This document shows, in pieces, positions 1 to 6,767 of a stretch of DNA of 8,349 nucleotides (the first letter of the stretch is position 1; the number at the start of each line of letters is the position of its first letter). The notes under the pieces are model-generated. The model saw nothing but the letters and a program-made list of their open reading frames with translations. It was not told the origin of the DNA and did not search any database. This stretch comes from Clostridiales bacterium (GTDB lineage Bacteria; Bacillota; Clostridia; Peptostreptococcales; BM714): positions 1 to 8,349 of the forward strand of contig PKTO01000171.1 in NCBI GenBank assembly GCA_002869095.1, read 5' to 3'. A program made the position numbers and the translations under genes.

Positions 1-1367
1 ATTCTTGTCTCCTTCTTCAAGAATTCAAACTCGCTGTCCTTTAAATTCCTATCGCCAATCTTTTTCAAAGAATTTTCAATATATGATTTTTTTATGTCTG
101 TCAAATCAAGGTCTTTTGCATTAAGCAGAGAAGGATGCTCTGGAAGAATGATGTTCTTGCCGGGAATTTCATCTTTCGGATCTCCAAATCTAATTTCTAT
201 CCCGTTTTCTCTTGCAAACGACAATTGAGGCTGTATATGTTTCCCTGCGCCTGTATATTCGGTTTCCTGAACTACAATCATCTGATCGTTTTCCATTTCC
301 TGGGCTATTGAAAATGCCGCCGCAAGAGATGTGTTTCCTGCGGGTCCTCTTTCCAGCCCCTGCAGTTGAGCCAATGCCTCGGTCATGTAAAACACTTCTC
401 CTTGCCTTACGGTCACATATCTGTCCATGTACCTCAAAGGCCTTGCCGCCGATCTTGGTACATCCGTCCTGTCAGGCCATGTCGCAAATGGAATTCCAAA
501 GCCCGTATGGCCTGTCGTGAACGACTTTCTGTTGAATTGCCCGTCGCTTGCCATGTGAAGGCCCGAAAGGTCGACGCTCGCGCCAACCACTTTTGTTTCG
601 CAGGCGCCCGCTTTTATAATTCCCCTTGCCGTCCCCGTCAAATTTCCGCCTCCAGCATTAGTGCATACTACGCAGTCAGGATCTCTGCCGAATCTTTCCC
701 TGCATTGCATAATCAATTCATGCCCTAGTGTCTCAACTCCTGCTATTCCGAATGGAGTATATAGCGAAGCGTTGAAATATCCGGTTTCCTCAAGCAACTT
801 CAAAAACACATAGAACAATTCGGGACCTACCGTCAGTTGAACGACCTCCGCCCCGAAAGCTTCGCATTTGCGGGCCTTTTCAATTATTTCAGGTTGCCCC
901 TTGTATGAACTGTCATAACATTCCTGCACTATTATGCACTTCAACCCGCTTATGGCAGCCTGGCTCGCTACCGCAGCCCCATAATTTCCGCTTGTGGCAG
1001 CTACCACTCCCTTATAGCCCATTTTTTTTGCGTGATAAACCGCAGTTGCCGCGCGCCTCGCCTTGAAGCTGCCGGACGGATTTGAAGCTTCATCCTTAAT
1101 GAAAATCCTTGCCGCTTTATTGTTTTTCGAAATTTTTCTTGCCAGTTCCGTTATGTTTTTCATTTCCATGATCGGAGTATTCCCAACCCCCGATGCTTCT
1201 TGAATTCCAATTATTTCAGTCAATGTGTATCCGGTCTTTTCCATCATCCTTTCGTAGTCGAAAGAGATTGTACCTTTCAATTCAAATTCTTCATAATCGA
1301 TTCCTATCGCCTTTTTCATTATTTCATTTCGTCTTGACATGACGGCTTCATATGAATTATTTATCAT
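1..1367 (-). CDS. ortB: 2-amino-4-ketopentanoate thiolase, beta subunit (3' end cut by window edge)
   Basis: PLP-dependent subunit of the thiolase that, with OrtA, cleaves 2-amino-4-ketopentanoate with CoA to acetyl-CoA and alanine, the last step of the oxidative branch of ornithine fermentation. About 455 codons are readable without a stop, and the frame runs off the left edge, so the C-terminus is missing; the family is only slightly longer. The protein has the threonine-synthase/cysteine-synthase (fold type II) layout: PLP lysine in NPSGSFKARRA (K102), the phosphate/substrate Asn loop TSGNYG (about 125-130), and a glycine-rich PLP-phosphate loop NAGGGN (about 237-242). The ATG at 1367 is chosen because GGAGGT lies 4 bases upstream, inside the end of ortA; the two genes overlap by 11 bases in different frames, implying translational coupling. 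The family call rests on these motifs plus the ord-ortA context; seen without neighbours it could be mistaken for a threonine synthase-like protein. Confidence 0.93.
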   Translation of the reverse strand, partial: MINNSYEAVMSRRNEIMKKAIGIDYEEFELKGTISFDYERMMEKTGYTLTEIIGIQEASGVGNTPIMEMKNITELARKISKNNKAARIFIKDEASNPSGSFKARRAATAVYHAKKMGYKGVVAATSGNYGAAVASQAAISGLKCIIVQECYDSSYKGQPEIIEKARKCEAFGAEVVQLTVGPELFYVFLKLLEETGYFNASLYTPFGIAGVETLGHELIMQCRERFGRDPDCVVCTNAGGGNLTGTARGIIKAGACETKVVGASVDLSGLHMASDGQFNRKSFTTGHTGFGIPFATWPDRTDVPRSAARPLRYMDRYVTVRQGEVFYMTEALAQLQGLERGPAGNTSLAAAFSIAQEMENDQMIVVQETEYTGAGKHIQPQLSFARENGIEIRFGDPKDEIPGKNIILPEHPSLLNAKDLDLTDIKKSYIENSLKKIGDRNLKDSEFEFLKKETR

Positions 1368-1662
1368 TCTCACCTCCGGAAACAATTTTTCTCAATTGCA
1401 GACCTATTTCCAAAAGCTCGGGAATAAAAAAACCGTACGAATGATCGAAAGAGGGTTCCTTTTCTATGAGTTTCCCTTCAACGATCCTTCCTGTAATAGT
1501 CTTCACAGAAACATTTTCGCCCAATTCCGCGTCCCTGGTAAGAAAACCTTTAGCCCACATTTCATAAGGCACTATTCCTGTATCTGCCGGCAAATTTTTG
1601 GCCCTTTCTCCAGGCTCCAAAACAACTTTATGAATCCTGACCCACTTTCCCTTACTTATCAT
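1357..1662 (-). CDS. ortA: 2-amino-4-ketopentanoate thiolase, alpha subunit
   Basis: Small (101 aa) partner subunit of the OrtAB thiolase, which splits 2-amino-4-ketopentanoate with CoA. The sequence matches what I recall of OrtA proteins: an N-terminal WVRIHKVVLEPGERA stretch, a central VPYEMWAKGFLTRDAELG segment, and a C-terminal PELLEIGLQLR. It is soluble, with no signal peptide or membrane helix. I cannot assign catalytic residues; the PLP site is in OrtB. Its ATG overlaps the TGA of ord in an ATGA arrangement (4 bases shared), and its own 3' end carries the Shine-Dalgarno and start of ortB, so the three genes are almost certainly one transcript with coupled translation giving matched subunit amounts. 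Length is normal and I see no frameshift. Confidence 0.93.
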   Translation of the reverse strand: MISKGKWVRIHKVVLEPGERAKNLPADTGIVPYEMWAKGFLTRDAELGENVSVKTITGRIVEGKLIEKEPSFDHSYGFFIPELLEIGLQLRKIVSGGENDK

Positions 1663-2723
1663 TTATTATCCTCCCAGTCTTCTATGAATTGTCTCATGTC
1701 TCCCATAACAGCCCTTGGCAGCGGAAGGTCCAGCATTGTTTTGACACCGCTCCTTGCATTTATTACGTGCGGTATCATATTTACACACATCGCTATTGTA
1801 CCGATTCCTCCCGGTATTTCCGGTTTTATGCTCATTGAAATATCAGGGGCTCCCTTTATCCATATGTAATCTCCCGTATCTATCGACTCCAATTCGGGCT
1901 TTACTTGTTGAGGGTGTTCCATGTCAATTTTAATAATCCCGTCTACATATCCGTATCCGCATTGCCTGCATCCGGCAACATCTCCGGCTTTGACTTTTAT
2001 ATGCTTTGTTTTCCTTTCCACTTGTGCAATTATCGGCTCTCTCGTTTGTTCTATTTTTTCGACATTCCAACCCAATCCTTTTGCCAGCATTCCTATTGAT
2101 TCGGGAAAGCCGACATGTCCTGCTATTTTCCCGTTTTTAATCCCTTCAACAAATTCAATCTCTGTAGTGCCCACACCCTGTTCATTCATTACTGCCGGCC
2201 CGAATGGCGAAAGGTCATTAACTCTTGCCGCCTTTATGCTTTCAACATGTTCGCATGTTCCCGTAAGCGCTAGTATGAGGGTGTCCAACACAAATCCGGG
2301 GTTTATTCCGGTGCCCAAAACTGTGACTCCGTTTTCTTTTGCAATCAAATCAAGCTTTCCCGCCAGTTCTTTTTCCTGCTCCCACGGGAAAGCCATTTCT
2401 TCGGCTGTAGATATTACATTGAATCCATTATTAAGACACATGGCGATTTTTTCATATGACTGCTTGACATAAGAGTCTGTCGCTATTAAAACCACATCAG
2501 CCGCATTATTCTTCAAAACTTTCTCCGGATTGTTTGAAACAACAACCGGCTTCCTGTCGATTTCTCCCATATCCAATACATCATAAAGATTTTCTCCCAC
2601 ATGTGTTTTTCTGCCTATAGCCCCTACTATCTCAACTCCTTTCTTTTTTAAAATCATCTTCGCTATTCCGCTTCCCATTGATCCGATTCCCCAAATTATC
2701 ACTTTGATTTTCTCGTTTCTCAT
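1659..2723 (-). CDS. ord: 2,4-diaminopentanoate dehydrogenase
   Basis: Cytosolic NAD(P)+-dependent enzyme that oxidatively deaminates 2,4-diaminopentanoate, the product of ornithine 4,5-aminomutase, to 2-amino-4-ketopentanoate plus ammonia. The 354-residue protein starts with a Rossmann dinucleotide-binding motif, WGIGSMGSGIAK (Gly12, Gly14, Gly17), in a dihydrodipicolinate-reductase-like N-terminal domain (roughly 1-140). A GTGINPGFVLDTL segment (about 156-168) follows at the start of the substrate/dimerisation part. The ATG is supported by a GGGGG Shine-Dalgarno about 6 bases upstream. It is first in the ord-ortA-ortB cluster, which supports the Ord assignment over a generic dihydrodipicolinate reductase relative. 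The upstream 188 bases hold the glyA terminator and candidate regulatory repeats. Coenzyme preference (NAD versus NADP) cannot be read with confidence from the sequence. Confidence 0.94.
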   Translation of the reverse strand: MRNEKIKVIIWGIGSMGSGIAKMILKKKGVEIVGAIGRKTHVGENLYDVLDMGEIDRKPVVVSNNPEKVLKNNAADVVLIATDSYVKQSYEKIAMCLNNGFNVISTAEEMAFPWEQEKELAGKLDLIAKENGVTVLGTGINPGFVLDTLILALTGTCEHVESIKAARVNDLSPFGPAVMNEQGVGTTEIEFVEGIKNGKIAGHVGFPESIGMLAKGLGWNVEKIEQTREPIIAQVERKTKHIKVKAGDVAGCRQCGYGYVDGIIKIDMEHPQQVKPELESIDTGDYIWIKGAPDISMSIKPEIPGGIGTIAMCVNMIPHVINARSGVKTMLDLPLPRAVMGDMRQFIEDWEDNK

Positions 2724-2844
2724 ATTTTCCCCCTTATTATTTACTTGTATTTCCTTTACCCTATAATTGCAATAATATTAAGCCATAGTAAAATTTTCCT
2801 ATGCAAATCATATTCATAAATGCAAAGTTGCATTTTTTAGTGCA
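2724..2844 (-). promoter_or_regulatory. ord upstream region with TTTGCAT repeats and an 18-bp palindrome
   Basis: This AT-rich stretch between the glyA terminator and ord must hold the start signals of the ornithine cluster if it is transcribed separately. On the minus strand it carries TTTGCAT twice, 19 bases apart (2820-2826 and 2801-2807). The first copy lies within an exact inverted repeat with 8-base arms, AAATGCAA-AG-TTGCATTT on the plus strand (2818-2835). These look like possible regulator sites. I could not find a convincing -35/-10 pair: TATGAT (minus strand, between the repeats) and TAATAT/TATTAT are possible -10 boxes, but none has a good -35 at 16-18 bases. The ord Shine-Dalgarno (GGGGG) is at the gene-proximal end. 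Confidence 0.5.
2818..2835. repeat. Perfect 18-bp palindrome (8-bp arms, 2-bp centre)
   Basis: Arms AAATGCAA and TTGCATTT are separated by AG, just inside the glyA terminator and about 95 bases before the ord start. A perfect palindrome with a two-base centre fits a dimeric DNA-binding protein better than an RNA hairpin, because the loop would be too tight without opening pairs. The regulator cannot be named from the sequence. On the plus strand it is followed by a T run, but no plus-strand gene exists for it to terminate. Confidence 0.45.
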
Positions 2845-2875
2845 TAAAAAAAGCGCAAACGTTTTTGTTTGCGCT
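2845..2875 (-). terminator. Rho-independent terminator of glyA (csoR-rseC-glyA unit)
   Basis: Read on the minus strand, AGCGCAAAC pairs perfectly with GTTTGCGCT (9 bp) around an AAAAAC loop, and a run of T follows directly. It lies 36 bases after the glyA stop codon and separates that operon from ord. Confidence 0.93.
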
Positions 2876-2911
2876 GATTTCTTCAAATAAAGTTTTTAGT
2901 TATAAACCCTC

Positions 2912-4147
2912 TTATTCGTTATACAATGGAAATTTTTCACATAATGCTTTTACATTGCCTTTAAGAGATGAATCTTCCACTACGCCTTCAATTGCATTTT
3001 TTATTATTTCCGCAATAGAAGCCATATCGTTTTCCTTCATGCCTCGTGTCGTAACGGCAGGTGTTCCCAAGCGTATTCCGCTTGTCACAAAAGGACTTTC
3101 CGGATCAAACGGTATGGTGTTCTTGTTGACGGTTATGCCTATTGCATCGAGTCTTTTTTCTGCGTCTTTGCCATTTACGTTCTTGCTTCTCAAGTCCAAA
3201 AGCATCATATGGTTGTCCGTTCCACCCGATACTATCCTGAATCCCCTGTCACTCAATGCCTCGGCCAATGCTTTTGCGTTTGCAATTGTCTGCTTTTGAT
3301 AATTTTTGAACTCGTCTGTTGAAGCCTCTTTGAAACATACCGCTTTGGCGGCAATTATATGCATCAATGGCCCCCCTTGCGAGCCTGGGAAAATAGCCTT
3401 GTCGATGATTTTGGCATATTGCGACTTGCAAAGAATTGCTCCGCCCCTTGGACCCCTCAGCGTTTTATGCGTAGTGGTAGTCACAAAGTCGGCATATATG
3501 CACGGGTTCCCATGAAGCCCTGCTGCAACGAGTCCTGCTATATGGGCCATGTCCACCATAAGATACGCCCCTACGGAATCCGCTATTTTTCTGAATTTCT
3601 CAAAATCAATTTCTCTCGAATACGCACTGGCACCCGCTACTATCAGTTTTGGCTTGTATTCCTTTGCAATTCTTTCAACTTCTTCGTAGTCAATTTTTTC
3701 AGTCTGCTTATCAACCCCGTAGCTTACAAACTCATAAAGCCTTCCCGATTGATTCACCGGACTTCCATGGGTTAGATGACCGCCGTGAGGCAACGCCATT
3801 CCCATGACAATGTCTCCAGGCTCCAAAACAGCCTGATAAACCGCAAAATTCGCACCCGAACCGGAATGCGGCTGAACATTGGCATGTTCGGCTCCAAAAA
3901 GCGATTTCAATCTTTCTATTGCCAGATTTTCTGCCACATCAACTTCTTCACAGCCGCCATAATATCTTTTCCCCGGATAACCTTCGGCATATTTGTTGGT
4001 CAATACGCTTCCCATCGTTTCCATTACCGCTCTGGAAACAAAATTTTCCGAAGCTATGAGTTCTATTCCGCTCCTCTGCCTTGTCAGCTCCCTGTCGAGA
4101 ACTTCCATTATTTGAGGATCGTTTTCTTTGAGATATTCGTAATTCAT
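2912..4147 (-). CDS. glyA: Serine hydroxymethyltransferase
   Basis: PLP enzyme interconverting serine plus tetrahydrofolate with glycine plus 5,10-methylenetetrahydrofolate, supplying one-carbon units; in an amino-acid fermenter it also links serine and glycine catabolism. The 411-residue length is normal for bacterial SHMT. Diagnostic segments in order: [10 protein letters not shown] (29-38), [15 protein letters not shown] (51-65), QPHSGSGAN (92-100), the cofactor aspartate/histidine motif VDMAHIAGL (198-206), and the PLP-lysine motif [14 protein letters not shown] with K228. The ATG follows the stop of the rseC-like gene by only 4 bases, and its Shine-Dalgarno (AAAGGG) is made of the last codons of that gene, so translation is probably coupled. 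There is no room for a separate promoter between them, so glyA appears to be read from the csoR promoter unless one lies inside the upstream gene. Confidence 0.98.
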   Translation of the reverse strand: MNYEYLKENDPQIMEVLDRELTRQRSGIELIASENFVSRAVMETMGSVLTNKYAEGYPGKRYYGGCEEVDVAENLAIERLKSLFGAEHANVQPHSGSGANFAVYQAVLEPGDIVMGMALPHGGHLTHGSPVNQSGRLYEFVSYGVDKQTEKIDYEEVERIAKEYKPKLIVAGASAYSREIDFEKFRKIADSVGAYLMVDMAHIAGLVAAGLHGNPCIYADFVTTTTHKTLRGPRGGAILCKSQYAKIIDKAIFPGSQGGPLMHIIAAKAVCFKEASTDEFKNYQKQTIANAKALAEALSDRGFRIVSGGTDNHMMLLDLRSKNVNGKDAEKRLDAIGITVNKNTIPFDPESPFVTSGIRLGTPAVTTRGMKENDMASIAEIIKNAIEGVVEDSSLKGNVKALCEKFPLYNE

Positions 4148-4151
4148 GAAA

Positions 4152-4580
4152 TCACCCTTTCAATATTATTTTGGTTATTTCCGGCAAATATTTTTTTGAT
4201 CTTTTGAATTCTCCATTTTTGGATTTTATTATTGCAAAAGTTGCTGTCAGGGACATCAAAGCCGTAGCCCCCAAAATCATCTCATGATTTACGATTTCAC
4301 TCTTGCCCAGAATCCAGTTTGCAATAAAGACGCAGATAAGCATAGTAATCAATGGAAATCCGTACAAAATAGCCGCAGCTCCAAGCAGATCGCCCTCATC
4401 CATGCTTATTTCAACATGGTCGCCTTCCTTTGCATCCATGCTGTTGTAAGCATCAGAGTAAACGCTTCCATCGTCTTCACCAATTTTACATGCCTTGCAT
4501 TTTCCGCACGCTGAATGCCTCATCAACTTTACTTGGGCCATGTCGCCCTCAATCTTTACAACTTCTCCGACTCTATACAT
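4152..4580 (-). CDS. RseC/SoxR-reducing-system family membrane protein
   Basis: A 142-residue protein matching the RseC (PF04246-type) layout. An N-terminal cytoplasmic beta-rich domain carries a tight cysteine cluster, C25-x2-C28-x2-C31, with His22 just before it. Two membrane helices follow at about 65-91 and 98-118, then a basic cytoplasmic tail ([12 protein letters not shown]). In Escherichia coli the relative RseC acts with the Rsx electron-transport complex to reduce SoxR; in Firmicutes the role is not established, and redox or metal handling through the Cys cluster is inference. The start is supported by GGGAGTG a few bases upstream. The gene begins 13 bases after csoR and ends 4 bases before glyA, and its stop region doubles as the glyA ribosome-binding site, so it is the middle gene of a three-gene operon. 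I give no symbol because orthology to rseC is not shown. Confidence 0.82.
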   Translation of the reverse strand: MYRVGEVVKIEGDMAQVKLMRHSACGKCKACKIGEDDGSVYSDAYNSMDAKEGDHVEISMDEGDLLGAAAILYGFPLITMLICVFIANWILGKSEIVNHEMILGATALMSLTATFAIIKSKNGEFKRSKKYLPEITKIILKG

Positions 4581-4593
4581 TTTTACACTCCCG

Positions 4594-4863
4594 TTATTTT
4601 AAGAAACCTATCATCGTTTCAATCAATTCATCGATGGTCTTTTCTTGTTCATTTCCCTCATTTTTACATTTCATCATGCAATGGTTCAAGTGGTTTTCAA
4701 GCACTATACCCCCAACCCTGTTAACAGCTGAACGAACTGCGGAAATTTGGATGAGTATGTCGTTGCATCCCCGTTCCTCTTCAATCATTCTCTGTATTCC
4801 TTTGATCTGCCCTTCGATTCTCCTCAACCTTCTTTGAACAGAATCCTTGTCATAATTGGCCAT
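4594..4863 (-). CDS. csoR: CsoR/RcnR-family metal-sensing repressor, probably Cu(I)-responsive
   Basis: An 89-residue all-helical repressor of the CsoR/RcnR/FrmR (DUF156) family. The N-terminal DNA-binding part shows the family signature RRLRRIEGQIKGIQRMI (11-27). The metal ligands of the copper-sensing branch are present with the right spacing: Cys33, His58 (25 residues on) and Cys62 (4 further), as in Bacillus subtilis CsoR C45/H70/C74. RcnR (C-H-H) and persulfide-sensing CstR (two cysteines, no ligand His) differ at these points, so Cu(I) sensing is the best guess; an extra Cys66 is present. There is no copper ATPase or CopZ in the window. The start follows AAGGAGGG by 5 bases. The gene is first in an operon with rseC-like and glyA, and the inverted repeat over its promoter suggests autoregulation. 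The family call is firm, the ligand less so. Confidence 0.88.
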   Translation of the reverse strand: MANYDKDSVQRRLRRIEGQIKGIQRMIEEERGCNDILIQISAVRSAVNRVGGIVLENHLNHCMMKCKNEGNEQEKTIDELIETMIGFLK

Positions 4864-4875
4864 TTAAACCCTCCT

Positions 4876-4894
4876 TATACCTGTATACGGTATA
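4876..4894. promoter_or_regulatory. Candidate CsoR operator (TATACC-N7-GGTATA)
   Basis: This exact inverted repeat with 6-base arms and a 7-base centre lies between the csoR -10 box and its Shine-Dalgarno, covering the expected transcription start. The spacing and the TACC/GGTA half-sites resemble the operators of Firmicute CsoR proteins (TACCC...GGGTA type), although with fewer central G/C bases. Binding here would block transcription initiation. Assignment to CsoR is inference from position and similarity. Confidence 0.65.
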
Positions 4895-4897
4895 ATT

Positions 4898-4926
4898 ATT
4901 ATATTACAGTCATTCGACTTATTCAA
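4898..4926 (-). promoter_or_regulatory. Sigma-A-type promoter of csoR-rseC-glyA
   Basis: On the minus strand TTGAAT (4926-4921) and a perfect TATAAT (4903-4898) are separated by 17 bases. The predicted start near 4891 gives a leader of roughly 28 bases to the csoR ATG and falls inside the TATACC-N7-GGTATA repeat. Confidence 0.8.
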
Positions 4927-4931
4927 CCTAA

Positions 4932-4978
4932 AGAAAAACTCCTTTCAAGCGCATTTGTGCGCCATTCGGGAGCTTTTT
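4932..4978 (-). terminator. Probable intrinsic terminator after aspS
   Basis: Read on the minus strand, a composite hairpin starts a few bases after the aspS stop. An inner stem GCGCA-CAAA-TGCGC is enclosed by CTCC/GGAG pairing, flanked by A and T runs (AAAA...GGAGTTTTTCTTT). The internal loops make it weaker than a perfect stem, but the position after aspS and the T tract support termination. The plus strand also has a T run after the stem. Confidence 0.6.
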
Positions 4979-4985
4979 ACTTTGA

Positions 4986-6764
4986 TCAGTCAAGCGCGAG
5001 TGAAATGCTCAGCTCTTCAAGCTGTTTTTCATCGGCTGCGGCAGGAGCCTCGGTCATGAGGCATGTAGCGTTTTGTGTCTTGGGAAAAGCTATTACTTCC
5101 CTTATGCTTTCACTGAATGTCATGAGCATTACCATCCTGTCCAGACCGTAGGCAAGTCCTCCGTGCGGCGGCGTTCCATATTTGAAGGCATTCATAAGAA
5201 ATCCGAATTTCCTTTCAGACTCCTCGTCGCTGAAGCCCAAGGCTTCGAACATTTTTTTCTGCAGTTTGGAATCATGGATTCTTATGCTTCCTCCTCCAAG
5301 CTCGACTCCGTTAAGGACTATGTCATAAGCTTTAGCCCTTACTTTTCCGGGATCCTTGTCGAGAAGGTCTATGTCTTCATCAACCGGAGAAGTGAATGGA
5401 TGGTGCATTGCAACGTATCTTTCATTTTCTTCATCATACTCAAGCAAAGGAAATTCCGTGACCCAAAGAAATTCATATTTGTTTTCGTCCAACATGTCGA
5501 GTTTTTTTGCAACGTGAACCCTCAAGCTTCCAAGCGCGTCATAAACAACCTTTTGCTCGTCAGCCACTATCAATATCAGATCATTTTCTTCAAGTTCGAA
5601 CAATTCAGTTATTGCTTTCAGTTCCCCGTCTTTAAGGAATTTCAGAATGGGAGAAAGAATTTCGCCGTTTTCAAGCTTTATCCAAGCCAAACCTTTCGCT
5701 CCATAGGTTTTTACATGTTTTTCGAGTTTTGAAATGCCCTTCTTGCTGAACTTGTCTGCATATCCTTTGACATTGATTCCCTTAACGGCTCCCCCATTTT
5801 CAACAACACTCCTGAACACGTTGAATTCGGTGTCCTTCAAGGCTTCATTCATATTTTTCAATTCAAATCCGAATCTGATGTCCGGTTTATCCGAACCGAA
5901 TCTCTCCATTGCTTCAACAAAGGGCATCCTCGGAAAAGGAATCTTCACCTCAACACCCATGACCTCATTGAAAATATGCCTTATTAGTTTTTCATTTATG
6001 CTTATTACATCATCCTCTTCCACAAAAGACATCTCTATGTCGATTTGAGTGAATTCAGGCTGTCTGTCCGCCCTTAAGTCCTCGTCCCTGAAGCATCTTG
6101 CTATCTGGAAATACCTGTCCATTCCTGAAACCATAAGCAGTTGCTTGAATATCTGAGGCGACTGGGGCAGTGCATAAAAATTCCCTGGATTCACCCTGCT
6201 TGGAACAAGATAATCCCTTGCCCCTTCGGGGGTGGGTTTGGTAAGCATAGGTGTTTCAACCTCGGTAAATGCCTCCCCGTTAAGAAAGTCTCTGGCTGAT
6301 TTAGTGACCTTGTTTCTCATGATAAGGTTTTTTTGCATCTTTGGCTTTCTCAAGTCAAGATAACGATACTTGAGCCTTAAGCGTTCCCCTGCGTCATCTT
6401 CGTCATTGATGTGTATCGGCGGTATTTCGGCTTCAGACAATATCTTTATTTCTTCTGCATATACTTCTATGTCGCCCGTATCCATCTTTTCATTTATAGC
6501 TTCCCTTATATGGACTTTGCCTGAAACGGCAATGACAAATTCCCCTCTTATTTTGCCGGCCTTGTCAAATGCCTCCTTCGACACAGCCTCGTCGAAAACA
6601 ACCTGCGCAATGCCGCAAACGTCCCTTATGTCAATAAATATCAATGATCCAAGATTCCTTCTCTTTTGAACCCAGCCCATCAGAGTTACGCTTTCGCCTT
6701 CATTCTCCTTGCGCAACGAGCCGCACATATGCGTTCTTTTCATGCCCTTCAACAGTTCAGCCAT
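4986..6764 (-). CDS. aspS: Aspartyl-tRNA synthetase, bacterial type
   Basis: Class II synthetase charging tRNA-Asp with aspartate. The 592-residue length and order are those of bacterial AspRS: an N-terminal OB-fold anticodon-binding domain (about 10-105, GWVQKRRNLGSLIFIDIRD), catalytic motif 1 (VETPMLTKPTPEGARDY, 169-185), motif 2 (FRDEDLRADRQPEFTQID, 225-242), the bacterial GAD insertion domain (about 295-430), and motif 3 (GGLAYGLDRM, about 535-544). Leu38 sits where non-discriminating AspRS of the Pseudomonas type has a histidine, which hints at a discriminating enzyme; this is tentative. The ATG at 6764 lies 3 bases after the hisS stop, with GAGGGG inside hisS as Shine-Dalgarno. The internal Met8 would match some shorter homologues but its purine stretch is too close to serve it. 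It is co-transcribed with hisS and followed by a probable terminator. Confidence 0.98.
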   Translation of the reverse strand: MAELLKGMKRTHMCGSLRKENEGESVTLMGWVQKRRNLGSLIFIDIRDVCGIAQVVFDEAVSKEAFDKAGKIRGEFVIAVSGKVHIREAINEKMDTGDIEVYAEEIKILSEAEIPPIHINDEDDAGERLRLKYRYLDLRKPKMQKNLIMRNKVTKSARDFLNGEAFTEVETPMLTKPTPEGARDYLVPSRVNPGNFYALPQSPQIFKQLLMVSGMDRYFQIARCFRDEDLRADRQPEFTQIDIEMSFVEEDDVISINEKLIRHIFNEVMGVEVKIPFPRMPFVEAMERFGSDKPDIRFGFELKNMNEALKDTEFNVFRSVVENGGAVKGINVKGYADKFSKKGISKLEKHVKTYGAKGLAWIKLENGEILSPILKFLKDGELKAITELFELEENDLILIVADEQKVVYDALGSLRVHVAKKLDMLDENKYEFLWVTEFPLLEYDEENERYVAMHHPFTSPVDEDIDLLDKDPGKVRAKAYDIVLNGVELGGGSIRIHDSKLQKKMFEALGFSDEESERKFGFLMNAFKYGTPPHGGLAYGLDRMVMLMTFSESIREVIAFPKTQNATCLMTEAPAAADEKQLEELSISLALD

Positions 6765-6767
6765 GCT

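Noticed and set aside
212..728. Plus-strand open frames opposite ortB.
   Set aside because: They are antisense to a well-conserved PLP enzyme, lack recognisable domains and ribosome-binding sites, and follow from the codon pattern of the real gene. The same applies to the other plus-strand frames across the window.
1..1367. ortB as a threonine synthase or as a frameshifted gene.
   Set aside because: The frame is open throughout from 1367 to the left edge, and the ord-ortA neighbours and coupled start fit OrtB.
2760..2790. Possible sigma-54 (-24/-12) promoter before ord: GGC...TTGCA on the minus strand.
   Set aside because: The GG and GC doublets are 12 bases apart instead of the required 10, and the rest of the -24 element is poor.
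2818..2842. The ATGCAA palindrome plus T run as a plus-strand terminator.
   Set aside because: No plus-strand gene exists upstream to terminate, the stem has few G/C pairs and only a two-base loop; an operator is more likely.
4594..4863. The repressor as CstR (persulfide sensor) or RcnR (nickel/cobalt sensor).
   Set aside because: The ligand pattern Cys33-His58-Cys62 matches the copper-sensing CsoR branch; CstR lacks the His and RcnR has His in place of the second Cys.
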